The notes below the pieces were generated by a model. The model was given only the letters and a program-made list of their open reading frames with translations. It was not told the origin of the DNA and made no database searches. Source: Plasmodium coatneyi (lineage: Eukaryota > Apicomplexa > Aconoidasida > Haemosporida > Plasmodiidae). From it: 64,000 nucleotides of DNA. The stretch's first letter is position 1, and each line of letters opens with the position of its first letter. The translations under genes and the position numbers were made by a program. Location: contig NC_033563.1 in the NCBI RefSeq assembly GCF_001680005.1, positions 1,674,001 to 1,738,000 of the forward strand. The letters are read 5' to 3'. Shown here one piece after another: positions 11,732-23,815 of the stretch.

Positions 11732-12061
11732 TTATCTTCCCCTTTTGACAAAATTAGCAATGTTGGTAATTCTCTCACGTAACTTTGGCGTAATTTCCGG
11801 TTTGGCTCTCTGATGAATCTCCAGATGCTTCAATATTTGACCCGCCCGATACCAATTAATGTCACTATTTTGCCGCAAACTCATAAATAAGTTTTTCTTC
11901 CCATCCAGAAGCATACCTCGGGTTTCTTTTAACTTTCTGTTCGCCTCAAGGGATAACCTTTCCTGCTTCTTGGCATCCTTGTAATGTTGGCTTTGTTTAA
12001 CTCCGTAGGGTATTTTGTCCTTTATCTTTTTTAGTAAATTGACCCGGCACCGCGCGATCAT
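11732..12061 (-). CDS. Small basic conserved-type protein, function unknown
   Basis: Single-exon frame of 109 aa opening with MIARCRVNLLKKIKDKIPYG. It is strongly basic, predicted helical, and has no low complexity, signal peptide or membrane segment. Its balanced composition (including Trp, Tyr, His), the T14 run just before the start codon, and position agreement with a P. falciparum gene slot make it a credible gene. A size and charge like this would suit a ribosomal or organellar protein, but I recognise no family and do not assign one. The neighbouring genes on this strand follow in tandem, each with its own intergenic spacer. Confidence 0.7.
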   Translation of the reverse strand: MIARCRVNLLKKIKDKIPYGVKQSQHYKDAKKQERLSLEANRKLKETRGMLLDGKKNLFMSLRQNSDINWYRAGQILKHLEIHQRAKPEITPKLRERITNIANFVKRGR

Positions 12062-12379
12062 TTTTTTTTTTTTTAATCTTCCTCTTCTTCTTACGTGCGT
12101 GTGCGTTATTGGCTGGAGTTTGTAGAGATATGTGCCTGTTCTGGATGGACGTGTTTGTAGTTGCGTCTGTAGACACGTTGAAGCAGATCAGCTACAACGC
12201 TGTGTCGGAGCTGCTGGGGGCAGACAAACAGAAGACAAGTGATGATGAATCGACCTGTTAAGCAAAATGGCAAACTCACAAAATGACAAAAAAAAAAAAA
12301 TTATGAACTTTAGGTGAACACTTGACTGGATCGCTACGGCGGGGTCAATCACTGGATGGCATGTTTTTTCTCTCCCTCA
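12062..12379. other. Short spacer upstream of the 109-aa gene
   Basis: About 320 bases between two tandem minus-strand genes. It begins with a T14 run directly upstream of the start codon of the 109-aa gene and contains an A13 run at about 12287. It is the likely promoter and 5' leader of that gene, and I see nothing else in it. Confidence 0.6.
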
Positions 12380-13086
12380 TTATACCCCTACGCTTAGGGC
12401 ACCACCACCTTGGGTAGTCCCTTCGATTTTATCACACAGGGGAAGATTGTCAGAATGTACTTTCTTGAAGCCCTTTTGCGCATAAAGAGGACGGAAGGAA
12501 AAAATGGCAATGCTGCCGCATAATATCCACTTTAAATAGGCTTGAAGAGGAATGCTTCAGTGAAATTGTTATTGGAGACTCATTTCATATACCAGCATGG
12601 CGAACCTGCACACATGCGCCGCGGCAAAGGCATCTATACGTGCAAATGATTAATCTAAAAGGGGAGTTTCCCTAATTGGCGGATGCATACATTTACAACG
12701 TCGTCAGAATATGTACCTGTTTGTAGGTATATGTGCACAGGTTATACCATACCGGGGGGTATGCTAAACGCCACTGCTGCCAGGAGGAAGTCTGCGTGAC
12801 GGCCCTTCCGTGTCCCTATACTTGACGCTTGCCCCTTTGAAAGTGTCCCTTTCTCGCTTAATTCATCGTCAGACTTTAAAATGTACGAGAAAAAATCCTT
12901 ATCCCTAATTAGAATGTCATCATTGTTGTCATAACATGGTAAGTCGCTCTCGTCATAGAGTTCGCTCCTGTGACTGGCATTTCCCGTTTTGTCATTTTCC
13001 TCCTTCGTAGGAAATTTTATCAAATTTTTCTTGTTCGTATATTTTACGATTTTTTTTTTTTTTTTTCTTTTATCCTTCAAAACCAT
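12380..13086 (-). CDS. Lys-rich protein of unknown function, two exons proposed
   Basis: The first exon (13086-12748) starts at the only ATG in frame (MVLKDKRKKKKK). It encodes a poly-Lys N-terminus and then an acidic middle (LYDESDLPCYDNNDD, SYILKSDDELSEKG), ending SIPPGM. There the frame meets GTATAA, which is both V-stop and a good splice donor in phase 0. An acceptor at 12473 opens a phase-0 frame of 30 codons to a stop at 12380 (GFKKVHSDNLPLCDKIEG...). The joined protein is 143 aa. I recognise no family. The alternative is a single-exon gene ending at 12742. The first exon is well supported and the second moderately. Confidence 0.5.
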
Positions 13087-13194
13087 TTTGTGCAACTATT
13101 AGTAGTTCCAATGACTAACAGAAAAAAATTTCCTCTGCGGGATGACCAAAATGGTTTTATAACAACGCAGGGAAAAAAAAAAAATATATAAATA

Positions 13195-13226
<32 letters not shown>

Positions 13227-14105
13227 CCTCCCCTCCGACGCATTCGTTGCATAAAAATGATATTTTGAGTAATGTGGTAGGAGAAGAAGTGTTACGAAAA
13301 TGAACCTAGCGGGTGCTCCCTTTCCAATTGTAATACACCACCCGTGCGAGGAGCACCTCTACTGGTCCTTCACACGTGTAAAAAAATAAACTCGCCTCAA
13401 CATGCCAAAAAGGAACATTCTCCCATCAGTTGCGGAAATATTTCCCAAATTGTTAACATATTTTTTTTCGCATTTTTTCGAGTCCCTCTTTTTTTTTCTT
13501 TTTTTTTTTTCACCCCACGTTGAGCAATTGTCTAAGAAGCAAAAATAAATACATCATTCTGTATATGTCTGTTTCCCCATTTGTAGACCCTCTTATAGGG
13601 GCAATCACAGACGAGGAGTAGTGCCATGACGGCGTCGGCATCATTACACCATTTTTTCCAAATTAACCGTTTAATCAAAAAAAAAAAAAAAATAAGTTAA
13701 GCTTAACATGGGCGAGTTGCATGTTTGACCACCTTTTTTTTCCTTGTGAAAAAATTATGGGTGGCGCCTTTTTGGCACACGTTAATGAAGCGAGGGAAGG
13801 AGTATCCCTCAAGAGGGGCTGGACAAAATGGGAAAAACAACAACAAAAAAAAAGACACGCACGGAGAAAAGCAGCAACAACGTCATCGCGTAGGTTTCTC
13901 TCGTTCGATCAAATGGCGGAATATTCACACGTCTCCCTTCCTTATAACCCCAAAAAGTTAAGCAAATGTGTTTCCCTCAAACGGGGGAATATCATCACAT
14001 GCTCGTTAAAGAGGTGTAGTAACATAGGGACTGACTCGGAGAGGGTTGTTCATATGCAAAGGGAGCAAACACACAAATAAATGCACACATGTAAAGCATT
14101 CCGCG
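13087..14105. other. Intergenic, low complexity
   Basis: Upstream of the Lys-rich gene and downstream of the NIP30-like gene. It holds (TA)n followed by poly(T) at about 13186-13226, further T/A runs (13488-13510, 13677-13692), and no convincing coding frame. Confidence 0.65.
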
Positions 14106-14750
14106 CTACTCATCCGAGTAATCCGAATAACCAAGCAACAGTGAATTGTTCTCCTGGGTGGACACCTTTTTAACGTCGGAATGGTCCCCCTTCGGAGAAG
14201 CGATTGCACTTTTTTTCTTCGTCTTTATAATGGCCTTCACACTGGTCTTCACTGGAATAATTTTTTTTTTTTTAATTATATTTTTTTTTACCTCACGTAA
14301 GTTAACATGATTACTTTCTTCCTTCCACAAATCTGCTTCATCTTCTTTTTCCTTTAATTCTTTTTTCTTTGCATAATTTTTTATAGCTTCTTTAAATTCA
14401 AATTCCACTTCTTTTTCTCTTTCCCTTATTTTCTCAACACTATAATTATCATGTTTCGCATAATTGTCGTAATATTCTGCATATTCTTCTGTCATGTTTG
14501 GCATGTCATAAATATTGAGCAGTCCTGCTTCATCATCTTTCCCCAGTCCACCTGTACCACTGTTATTATTTTTTTTCAGTTCCAACTGTTCCGATAGGCT
14601 TAGGAATTGATTGTCCCTTTTAAACTCTGGTAGCTCCTTTAGCCTTTTATTTTCGTCAATTTCTTTGGCGCTCCTGGCGTCCTTTTCATGCTCTTTGATT
14701 CCTTCATTGGTGAACTCCTGTTCATAAATGTGTGTTTTTATGAAGTTCAT
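14106..14750 (-). CDS. NIP30/FAM192A (PSME3IP1)-like protein
   Basis: Single exon, 214 aa, hydrophilic and coiled-coil prone. The N-terminal half follows the NIP30 layout: a short FxxE-type start (QEFTNEGIKEHEKDA), then a charged helix, then SLSEQLELKK, then a linker to GLGKDDEAGLLN. That last motif matches the 'GLDEDEVxFLD' box of the family. The C-terminal half is Lys-rich (KKNIIKKKKIIPVKTS) and ends in an acidic tail, GYSDYSDE. In animals this family binds the nuclear proteasome activator PA28gamma through a C-terminal acidic, phosphorylated stretch. Whether the acidic tail here acts likewise is inference. The family call rests on motif resemblance only. Confidence 0.6.
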   Translation of the reverse strand: MNFIKTHIYEQEFTNEGIKEHEKDARSAKEIDENKRLKELPEFKRDNQFLSLSEQLELKKNNNSGTGGLGKDDEAGLLNIYDMPNMTEEYAEYYDNYAKHDNYSVEKIREREKEVEFEFKEAIKNYAKKKELKEKEDEADLWKEESNHVNLREVKKNIIKKKKIIPVKTSVKAIIKTKKKSAIASPKGDHSDVKKVSTQENNSLLLGYSDYSDE

Positions 14751-15866
14751 TTTTTCGGGTTAGGTTAACGTTTAAATGTGTGTGCACAAGGGGGGCGTCA
14801 TTCATCGGAGAGGCTTCGAATGGTTCCCAAATTGAGGGTGGCCTCTCATTTTATTCCCCACATAGATGTAAACCCACGGGTAGCGTTCCCCGCGTTGTGT
14901 TCCTCCAGTTGTGGAGCCACCATTTGGGGGTTCTCCCCCTCAGGTCAAGCTGCTAATTAATCAGTTTCTCCACAGCGCTTTCGCGCCAGGAACAATATTT
15001 CTTGTAGAAGGGCAAGGCGAACAATAAGAAGGGTCCAGTTCAGTTTGACCTTGACCCATTCACTTTATTTTTTTCCTCAAAATTGGTAAAACGTTATCTC
15101 ATCTGAATAATATTTTTTTTCGCACAAATTATGCGCACTTAAAAAAAAAAAAAATATATATGTGAAAGAGGATTGACGGACTGTTGGCGGGAGAATGGAA
15201 GGAAGATCCACGGGGGTTCATGTTACTTTTAGCCACCCACCGTGTAAACAAAAATTAGCTAACGATGCATAAATTAAAAATTTACACTCGCCGCTTTGCA
15301 GGCTCCGTTTTGGGGGGCGAGTCCCATTTTTTCGCTTAGCACGTATTTTACCAAAATGACAAAAACAAATTTCAGTTAAAGGCAGAAGATGAGACGAACT
15401 GCCTTACCACGGAATTGCATCCTTTGGACATTTGAATGAATTTTTTTTTTTTTTTTCTCATTTTTGTGGGGTTGTATTAGCGCGAAATGGTAAACTACGC
15501 CACACATGGTGTAACCTCCATTCTGCATTTTTTTCGACATAATTACGGTGATTTGATCGACCATGCTGCGCGCGAGAAAAAACAACCAAACACACACCCC
15601 CACGTTGGTTCGCCCGTGCACCGCGATATCAGCCTGTTGTGAGGTTCTCCATGCGGCCATACCGATGGGGAGGAAATTCATTCCATGCGTTCTCCTTCGT
15701 TTTAATTTTATGTTTTTTTTTACCACCCGTAAGTGGAAATTGCGTGGGAGAGTCCGTGACTTCACGGAGTAGGTTCCCAATTGAAAAAAAAAAAAAAAAA
15801 TTTTAAATGGCCATTTTATGCTGCATGCGCTTGTGAGGAAGCCTGACGGAGGTGGGTGATGCCCAC
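14751..15866. other. Intergenic between NIP30-like and RING genes
   Basis: About 1.1 kb upstream of the NIP30-like gene, which is also the 3' flank of the RING gene. Contains T/A runs (15139-15153, 15439-15456, 15783-15799) and a CCATTTGG word at 14920. I see no gene. Confidence 0.65.
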
Positions 15867-17843
15867 CTAAATGATCAATTCTCGGCGGCAACAGGGACAA
15901 GTGAGGTTAAACCTAAACCAGCTCTTGACGCACTTCCAGTGGTAGGTGTGCAGACAAGCCAACTTGATGCACTTGTCGTAGTTCTGAAAATATTCGAAGC
16001 AGACGGCACACTGTTCATATGCAAAGTTGCCACTTTTATTTTTTGCATCTATGTGTTCTTCCACATCTACGTCTAGGAGCATCTTCCCACCTTGGCTATC
16101 CTCCCGTGTGTTGTTCCTATATATGTATTTATACTTATCCAAATGGCTTAGAATGCGTTGTTCGTTGAGGGCACTCTCCTGCAGGTTTGCGTTAGTTGAT
16201 GGAAACAGCCGCAACAAAGAGTCTGCATCTAACTGTTGTAGTATGTTCAAAACGGCATATGGTTTGTATTCTACTGGTAAGCACTGGATATAATTTATGG
16301 ATTCATTTGAAATAACGTCGAAGAAAGTTGGCTTGATTGCCCCATCGGTGTATATAAATGTGTTGCAGGTAATTCTTCCTCTTCCATATTTTATGTTCAT
16401 TGGGTCGATTCCCATAATTTTAAATTGCACTCCTTTGTAAAAAAAAGTATCGTGCATGGAAAACAAACTTAAGTAATGCCTCTCTATGTAGGGCTTGATG
16501 TAATCTGCGAAGATATCATAGTTGTAGGTTGTCGGTAGTGTGTCATACAGGGGTACTATGTGCACGTTTCTGAACGGGTCGTACGTGTCTGCGTTTAAGC
16601 AAATCTCCTGCAAAAGGAAGGGGGGAAGCATCCATAAAAGTAATTTGTTAGGGGCAAAAATTCATGGATTGCCCAGATAGGGGCGTGAAAAAAACATGCA
16701 CCATCATCCCTAGGGGGATACACAACGGTGCATATATATAGACACATTATCGATGCGCCCCTTTTCATTCCTAACCGTAGAGTTATCCACGAAACCCACA
16801 TTCACGTCCGCATCTATCTTCACAACGAGGAAAGAAAAATTATTTATAATGAGTAGCTTGCCAGAGTAGAATAACTTAGTCCTGTTTTTCTTGAAATATG
16901 GATGCAGACAGGTAAGAAGGATTTTTTCCAAGACGAGACTTCTTCTCTTGATGGTGGTACGCTGGGGCGTGACAGTGTCCCCTTTTTTTCCACCGAAGGT
17001 GCTATTGCTCTTTCCCTTTTCTGCATTGCACTTACTCGAAAAGTGGTCAAAGGAAAACGGAATGAGGGACATGGCTTCATTAAAAAATTGATTGCCTTTT
17101 TTAAGTATATATTTTTTTAAAGAAAAAAATTTTTTTTTCAATTTTTTTTCATATTTCTTATAGTATTTATCTCGTATTATTATGAGATGAATTTTTTTTA
17201 AATTGTCCACGTATTTTCCATCCGTGTAGATTAGGGTGTCCCGAGTGAGTACACCCTTGGACGGTATGCAATTCACAACAACATAGTAGTCTGTTTTCTC
17301 TTTTAAGTGGGAAGTTTCGTCTGTTGATTTTTCTTTGTTGCACTTGTCGTGCAAGCAAATTTGGTCATTATTGGGTGTGTTTTTACTGTCCTTTTGATTA
17401 GAATTTTTTTTGTGTGTGTGACTGTTCGATTCTTTCCTATGCGCAACTTCACATGAGTCTTCATTTGGGCAAGGTCCCTCTTTGGCGTTACATAATTCTT
17501 CTAGCAGGTTTGTGCTTGTTGTGTTGTTCTCATTTTCATTGGGGCCCTCCTTGTCATGTGTTAGTCCTTCCTTCAGATTTTTCTGTGTGTTTTTCTCCCG
17601 GAGCACCTTTTCCTTTTCTCCATTTGCGGCAATTATGAACCCCTCATACAGGACGCATTTTTCATTTATCAACAACTGTAGTTTCCTATAAAGAGCATCT
17701 GCATTTTCGCCTTTTTTTTTTATGGGCAGTATGTGCACTTTCTCTAGTATGCCTTTTTTTTCTACGATATTTAATTTTTTTTTCGAATTGACATTATTTA
17801 GGAAATGCATATGTTTGCTTTCTCCCCTTCTGCAACTTTCCAT
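15867..17843 (-). CDS. RING-H2 protein with Cdc48-N-like segments (putative E3 ubiquitin ligase)
   Basis: Two exons, 17843-16776 and 16607-15867, with a 168-bp GT-AG intron in phase 0; 602 aa. The C-terminus (about residues 556-598) is a RING-H2 finger: CAVC, then LACLHTYHWKC, then CPCC, ending six residues before the stop, so ubiquitin-ligase activity is expected. The region across the splice junction and beyond (about 362-445) resembles the N domain of p97/Cdc48: NVHIVPLYDTL, YIKPYIERHY, GVQFKIMGIDP and TFIYTDG align with 'VLPIDDT', 'YLKPYF', 'EFKVVETDP' and 'TVIHCEG'. Exon 1 has two weaker echoes: KVHILPI with TLIYTDG, and LHPYF with FLVVKIDAD. A Lys/Asn/Glu-rich insert (about 85-165) interrupts the first. 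Substrate is unknown. Confidence 0.85.
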
Positions 17844-20800
17844 TTTTTACTTTTCACGTCTTCCTTTTGAATGTTCTCCGCGAAATTTGACCCCCCCCTG
17901 TGTAGTAGACGGTTACTATATTGAAGCTAAATCTCGAAATGCGTTCAGCGTGAAAATTTTTAGGAGGGTCGCTTTTACAACTATTCCCACCTCGGTGCGT
18001 ACATAAATATGGGTGCACGTAAGAACGCACGGGTGAACATTCTTCGAGTGCGCTTGAGAGCAAAGCTGGTCACTTACTTGCGTATCACCATTTCGACAAA
18101 AAGTTCAAAAAAAAAAAAAATTCAATTTTGCTAAACTGAAGAGTGACTCCTTTTTTTGCCAAAAAATTCGCCTTCTATTTTGCTCTGTTTTGCCTTTCTA
18201 TGTAGACAAAATCTAGGTGTTTTTTCTGGGGGAGTCTTCGCTTGATGCGCTCGTGCAAGCACAACTGCACATGCTTCGAAGCGTCACGCCAGTGGCATCA
18301 TCAATGTTGTTCCAGCATATAGGCCATCACCTATTTCACCATTAACATGGGAAAACGGGGAAATAAAATACGAACACAAACGACACGAAGGAGATACTTC
18401 CGTTCAGACGGAGCACTAAGGGCATTCACTTTATTTTATAGATTATAATTTTTCATTTTGTGGAAGTTATTTGCGCGGTTGTAGGGGAGTCTTTTTTGCA
18501 ACCTGTTGCGTATTTTCCTCTTTTTTCTTTAACTGTCCACTGTTGCGATGTAGACAAGTTCAGTGTGCAAACTGAAAACCGTCGTCTCGTTTTGGGGCGC
18601 GTAAAAATAATGTGAAGAAATAAAAATGAAATGGAGCAGAATGAAATGTGGTAACATAAAATATAATGGACTGCGCAAAAGTGACGAAATAGGAAAAGTG
18701 GAAAGTAAAAAAAAAAAAAGAACATCAGATGGATGTAGAAATATATATCTTATTTTAAAAACTGCGGGGGAACAACGGGGTGGTGGATATAAAGGGGCAT
18801 TTTACAGTTTTCCTTTATTTGGCTCTATTTTTCCACGGTTTACCTTATTCGAACGGTCACAAAGTCTGAAACAAAAGTAGTGAATAAAACTAAAAACTGA
18901 TATACTTAAAAATACTAAGAATGTACGCACCAAATGTATGTTCATAATAATTTAGAAAAAAAATAAATAAATAATCTGACATAGAAGGAAAAAATATTTA
19001 AAATTAGACAAAAAACAAAACAGCGTTTTGGAAAAAATTTCTATGGAGTCTACCGACAGTTCAAAATATTTGTGTGTAAAATTTCGATATCGTTTTGACC
19101 AAATTTTTTCCTAATTTTGTACATTTTTTTCACGTGCATTTTTACTTTTACTTTGATTTTGCTTTTTTCTTTTCGCCATCCTCAGAATTTTCCTTTCTAT
19201 GCGTACTTAAAAACATTTTTAAAAATTTCTTTTTTTCATGAAATAACAAAGTCCGATGTGAAAAAGGAAAAAAAAATTCAGAAAGTGAAATGTGTAGTTC
19301 TGTTTTAAAAATCACGCCGCTTTACAACAACATGCACCGGTTGCCTACAACATTTATGTCGCAAAAAGAAAGGGGGAAAAAAAAGCGAAAAATTCATAAT
19401 AAATATGTACACAAAAAAATCGGAAATTTCCTGTTACATTTTCAATAATTTTACTTTACGTTTGGCAGACCTTTTTATATTTCCCTTTTAGACAATTATA
19501 ACAGCAAAAATCCCTTTTGCAGCAACCGCGTGTAAAATGACGCGGTGCGATTTTCCATTTGGAGGAATATTTCTTCTACATGTAGGAAAAAAAATGCAAA
19601 TGCAGTAGAAAAGAGAATATACCTACATAGGAACGAAGTAGCATTCATGGGGAAATTTTTTAAAAATTGTCTAAAATGGCTGAAACGATTTTGTTCTATG
19701 CCATTTGGGTGAAGGCATGATTTTTCAGACCATTCTCAGTTTGTTCATTTTTTTTGCTGGTATTCTTCCCTCTATTCAGCTTTACAACTGCGTACATTTT
19801 TTCTTCACCACGGTTAATTTGCACACACACTCTGAAGTGACTATGTCGAATAGTTCATTCCTTTTCTCCCACATACTGTCCAAAATTATTCGTTGCTTTC
19901 CATCTCTGGAGAACTATTTTCTACACTTAAAATATAACCACTTGCATGGCAAAGATGAACAAGAACGCTTCGCGCCCAAAACACGCATATGTGTGTGTGC
20001 AGAACGGTACATAACGGCTGTATCTTTTTTGGTATTTTTGTCTGAACAGTTCACGTAAATAGCCACACAGGTTTGCCTTATGTACGGCAAAAAAAAAAAA
20101 AAAAAAAAAAAAAACGAACGTAACACGTAACGTTAATTTAGCTGTACGCGTGTTCGCAGCAAAACCCATTGGATGAACTTTCTTCTCTTTTTAACCTTAT
20201 CGTAAATCCTATGTTTCGTGTATGTAAAAAAGAAAAATTCCCTATTTCTTTCACCAAATGTGCAACCGTGCAAGTCTTTCCGAAAGGCATGCGAGCACAC
20301 GCTATAGGGGGTACATGGGCAGAAAATGTGCATATTGTATGTGTACAAATATATGCTCATTTGTGAAGAGGAACACAGCGTGCGTTTTGTTTGCTGTCTA
20401 GGGAATGCTATCCACTCCATCGCTTTTTTTTTTTCTATTCCCTTCCGGGGAGGCGTATAATTTGCCAAAGTCTCAAAAACGGCTAGTAGCACAGGTAAAC
20501 ACCTCGCCATGTACATAATTTTACATTTCACGCGAATGTCCCAATAGTGGGCCGGTCACTTTGCTAACGTAAAAAATAAAATGATGAACGGGTGAAATGA
20601 TAAACAAAGGAGTGCTGGATTAATCCGCGCAATGTCGATATAGACGTCAACTTCAATAACAAAAAGAGTCCTATTTTTGGAACATTGTTATAAGCTTGCT
20701 CAACAGCTTTGCGGAAAAGGATATTACACGATGAGCCAAGTAATGCGTGGAACGTTGAGAGAAAAAAAGAAAAAAAAAAAAAAAAAAAAAAAATTCCCTT

Positions 20801-21567
20801 GAGTGGTACGTGTTGCCGTTTTTATTAATATATCGAACAAAACAAACATTCATAAATTACACGAATGTGTATATGTGCGCTTAAGTGAATATATATCTGT
20901 TGGTACATTTTGTGAGCCTTTCATAAAAGGGGCGTGAGGAAAAGTTCAAGCAGGCATTAACTTGCACTTAATCCCTCAACCCATTCCCCCCCCCAAAAAA
21001 AATTGCGAATTTAATCCCTATTCATTTTTATAAGATACAGAAGTTGCAAAAAGGAAGAAAGGATTGAAAATTTGCAAATGTATTTCTTTTCTTTTCCTTT
21101 TTTTTTGCGTACAAACTGTTAATTGTTTACCTCAAAATTAATCGATTTTTTTTTTTTTTTTTTTTGTCCAATTAATGTTCATGTTATATTTTATTTTTAA
21201 AATTACGCAAGGAGGGGAGGAAGAAAAAATATAGCGCAATAACATAATACTGTTACAGAACAGGACCAAATGGAAAACTCGTCACCCGTATCGGAGGAAA
21301 GAGCAGAATTCGCATTTTGTTGAGAGAGAGAAAAAAAAAGACACGCCATTACGTCAGTAAAGTGTTACAATACTTGTTAAATTTGATTGTAAATATTGTG
21401 AATGCTGCGTAAATGACATCACTTATGAGAACAGCATGAATGACGCCGTTTATAGTTGCAGCATGAACGCGTCTTAGTTTTATGCGCTTGTTTATTCCAC
21501 TTTTTTTGTGCCGTTTTTTGTCCGACGCTCGCCTTAAAATCGACTTGTAACAACTAGCGGGAAAAAA
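17844..21567. other. 3.7-kb divergent intergenic region
   Basis: Between the RING gene (-) and the BCH-RhoGAP-like gene (+), so it should hold both promoters. It is AT-rich, with many A/T runs (18107-18120, 20090-20114, 20763-20792, 21147-21165) and some CA-rich stretches. The two longest open frames (19705-20058 and 20133-20531) end in or cross simple sequence and have no family signal. CCATTTGG occurs at 19555 and 19701, and CCAAATGG near 21269. Confidence 0.65.
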
Positions 21568-23815
21568 ATGCTGGACTCCGATGCCGAAGTACCGCCAGAA
21601 ATTCTGGTGGAATACGAAAAATTGTTGACAAAGTCGTACACGGAAAATTTTGATGAGTAAGTATCTGCAATCGATGCATGTCACTACAAATAATCGCTCT
21701 GCTATTTCTTTTTTTTTTTTTTTTTTACAAAGTTGTGTCAGACAATGTGAAAAAGAATTGAGCGTAGTGCATGAGTACGTGACGAGAGTGTTCACATCCA
21801 TGTAGCACGTTCACACAAACGATTCTTCATTTGAGCAGATTGTACAAGACCGACTTGCTGAAGGTAATTGGGAAGGATGGATACGGCTCACACATCGTTT
21901 TGTTGATTCCGTGTTTTATCGTTTCGTCCGGTGCAGACCCTGAGAAGACACTGTAAGTGGATCTTATACTGGTGCTATTTATTTGCTTGAAGCGCGTAAA
22001 TTGTAGCAGTGGCAAAATTAGGAGTGCTCATGCTGGTGGCGATGGTACAATTTTATTTTATTTATTTATTATTTATTTTTTTTCCCCCCCTTTTCGGGCT
22101 ATTGCCACTTCGCCACATGCAGGAGATACGCCATCCTGACGTTGGACCCTATCGTGAAGGAGAACTACGTGCTGATTCTGTGCGAAACGCACACAAATTG
22201 GCTGACAGACGCGGTTTACGCGTACGCAAAGCAGTGTAAGGAGGGCAAGAAAAAAAAAAAAGTGACCAATTGTGATGGTGCAGAAATTGCAGACATTCCA
22301 TGTTGATCATTTTTCCAAGCATAAAAAAGGATCCTAGTAAGATTTACCCCTCCATCATTTGAATTTTCGCCCCTCCCGCAGGGTATGACACTCTTCCGAG
22401 GAAATATAAGAAGAACCTGAAAAAACTCTACTTGGTGCACAGCGGATTCATGTCCAAAACGCTGCTAACAATTGTGACTCCATTTGTGTCACCCAAATTC
22501 TGGAAAAAAGTAGAATACATAGAAAAGTTAGAAGATCTATTTTTACAATTAAATATAAATCCAACATATTATTTGAGATGCTTTCCATACATAGTTCAGA
22601 GAAATGAAGAAGTGCTATTAGGAGGAAAAACGGTTTCCGTTTTTGGAGCAGATTTAGAGATTTTATGTCAGCGGTTTGGAAAAACCTACATGGAATATAA
22701 ACACATCCCTTCCATCCTTGTGGATTTTTTAACCCATTTAATGAAGCCTGAAATTATAAATACGAAAGATCTGTTCTACTTACAAGCAGATGCAAATACA
22801 TTGTATGGAATAATTGGAGACATAGAATATGGAGAACCGACAACCGACTTTAACAACATTCCTTCTTTAGTTTGTTCTTTCAAGCTCTTTTTAGATACAC
22901 AGAAACATGGGTTGTTGGGTAAAGATGCCTTCACGAGGTTGTACCATTTAAAAACCGTTTCAGCATCGGATAAGGCGATAAGAAGTGTTTTATTTAAACT
23001 GTATAATAAACTTCAACCGGGTGTTAAGGAATGTTTAGTCTGTCTTTTGAATTTTTTTAAAACCGTCTCAACGTATTCAAGTGAAAATAACATGACGGTG
23101 GAAACTCTGGCTAAGATTTTTGCTCCCACTTTCTTCAGACCCAGTGTTCCCAACGCCGTTTTTTCGCAGTGCATTCCTTTGGCGAATAAGTCCCTGCAGA
23201 TGATAATTGAGTCCCCCGATATTTTGACGGTGAGTTCGACATGCGTATGAGTAAGAGCGTAGAGGGAGGCGATGTGAGCGGTGTGGTTATTCCAACGGGC
23301 GTCTCCTTGGTGCATATGTCATTTTGTTTCCATTTTGCAAATTCGTTCCCCATTTTGAAATGTTTTTCTCCCCCTTTGCGCAGAACCCGGAGAAATACGA
23401 CGCAGAAAGTGACAGCTCAGAGGAGAGCGAATCAGATGACAGCAAGGAGGAGGACTCCAAAACGGGGAGCTCAAGTGAGGAGACGAGCAGCGAGTCAGAA
23501 GGAAGCAAAGGGGATAAGGGGCAGTCCAGCGATTCGGCGGAGCTTTCCAAAAGTGGATCGGAAGCCTCGGAAAGGGGAGGCCCCAACAAAAAGGATACCC
23601 CACAGAAGGACACATTGCAAAAGGATGCATTGCAAAGTGGCGAATCGAAGAAGAAATCGGACGAAGAGACCGAGGAGGAGTCCGAGGAGGAATCTGAGGA
23701 AGAGTCTGAAGATGAATCCGAGGAAGTGACAGAGGAAGCTACGGAGGAAGAATCGGGTTCAGTGGAAGACACCAGGAAGGTTAATTTTAAAAGGGAGGAT
23801 GAGAAGGCGGAATGA
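21568..23815 (+). CDS. BCH/Sec14-RhoGAP-like protein with degenerate GAP site
   Basis: Five exons: 21568-21656, 21839-21952, 22123-22235, 22382-23229 and 23384-23815, all GT-AG and phase-consistent; 531 aa. Residues about 57-195 match the Sec14/BCH domain of p50RhoGAP: SGADPEKTLRYAILTLDP, LPRKYKKNLKKLYLVHSGF and SPKFWKKVEYIEKLEDL. Residues about 199-375 match RhoGAP: VFGADLE, HIPSILVDFL, LVCLLNFFKTVS, NNMTVETLAKIFAPTFF. The arginine-finger position (GIFRxS in active members) is LFYLQAD, with Tyr238. The conserved Arg and Asn that complete the site are Asp277 and Thr355. The last exon encodes an acidic Ser/Glu-rich tail (EEESEEESEDESEE type). A scaffold or lipid/protein-binding role is more likely than GTPase activation. 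Confidence 0.88.

Noticed and set aside
23241..23729. 162-aa Arg-rich frame and its minus-strand Ser-rich partner
   Set aside because: Both are shadows of the acidic Ser/Glu tail exon of the RhoGAP-like gene.
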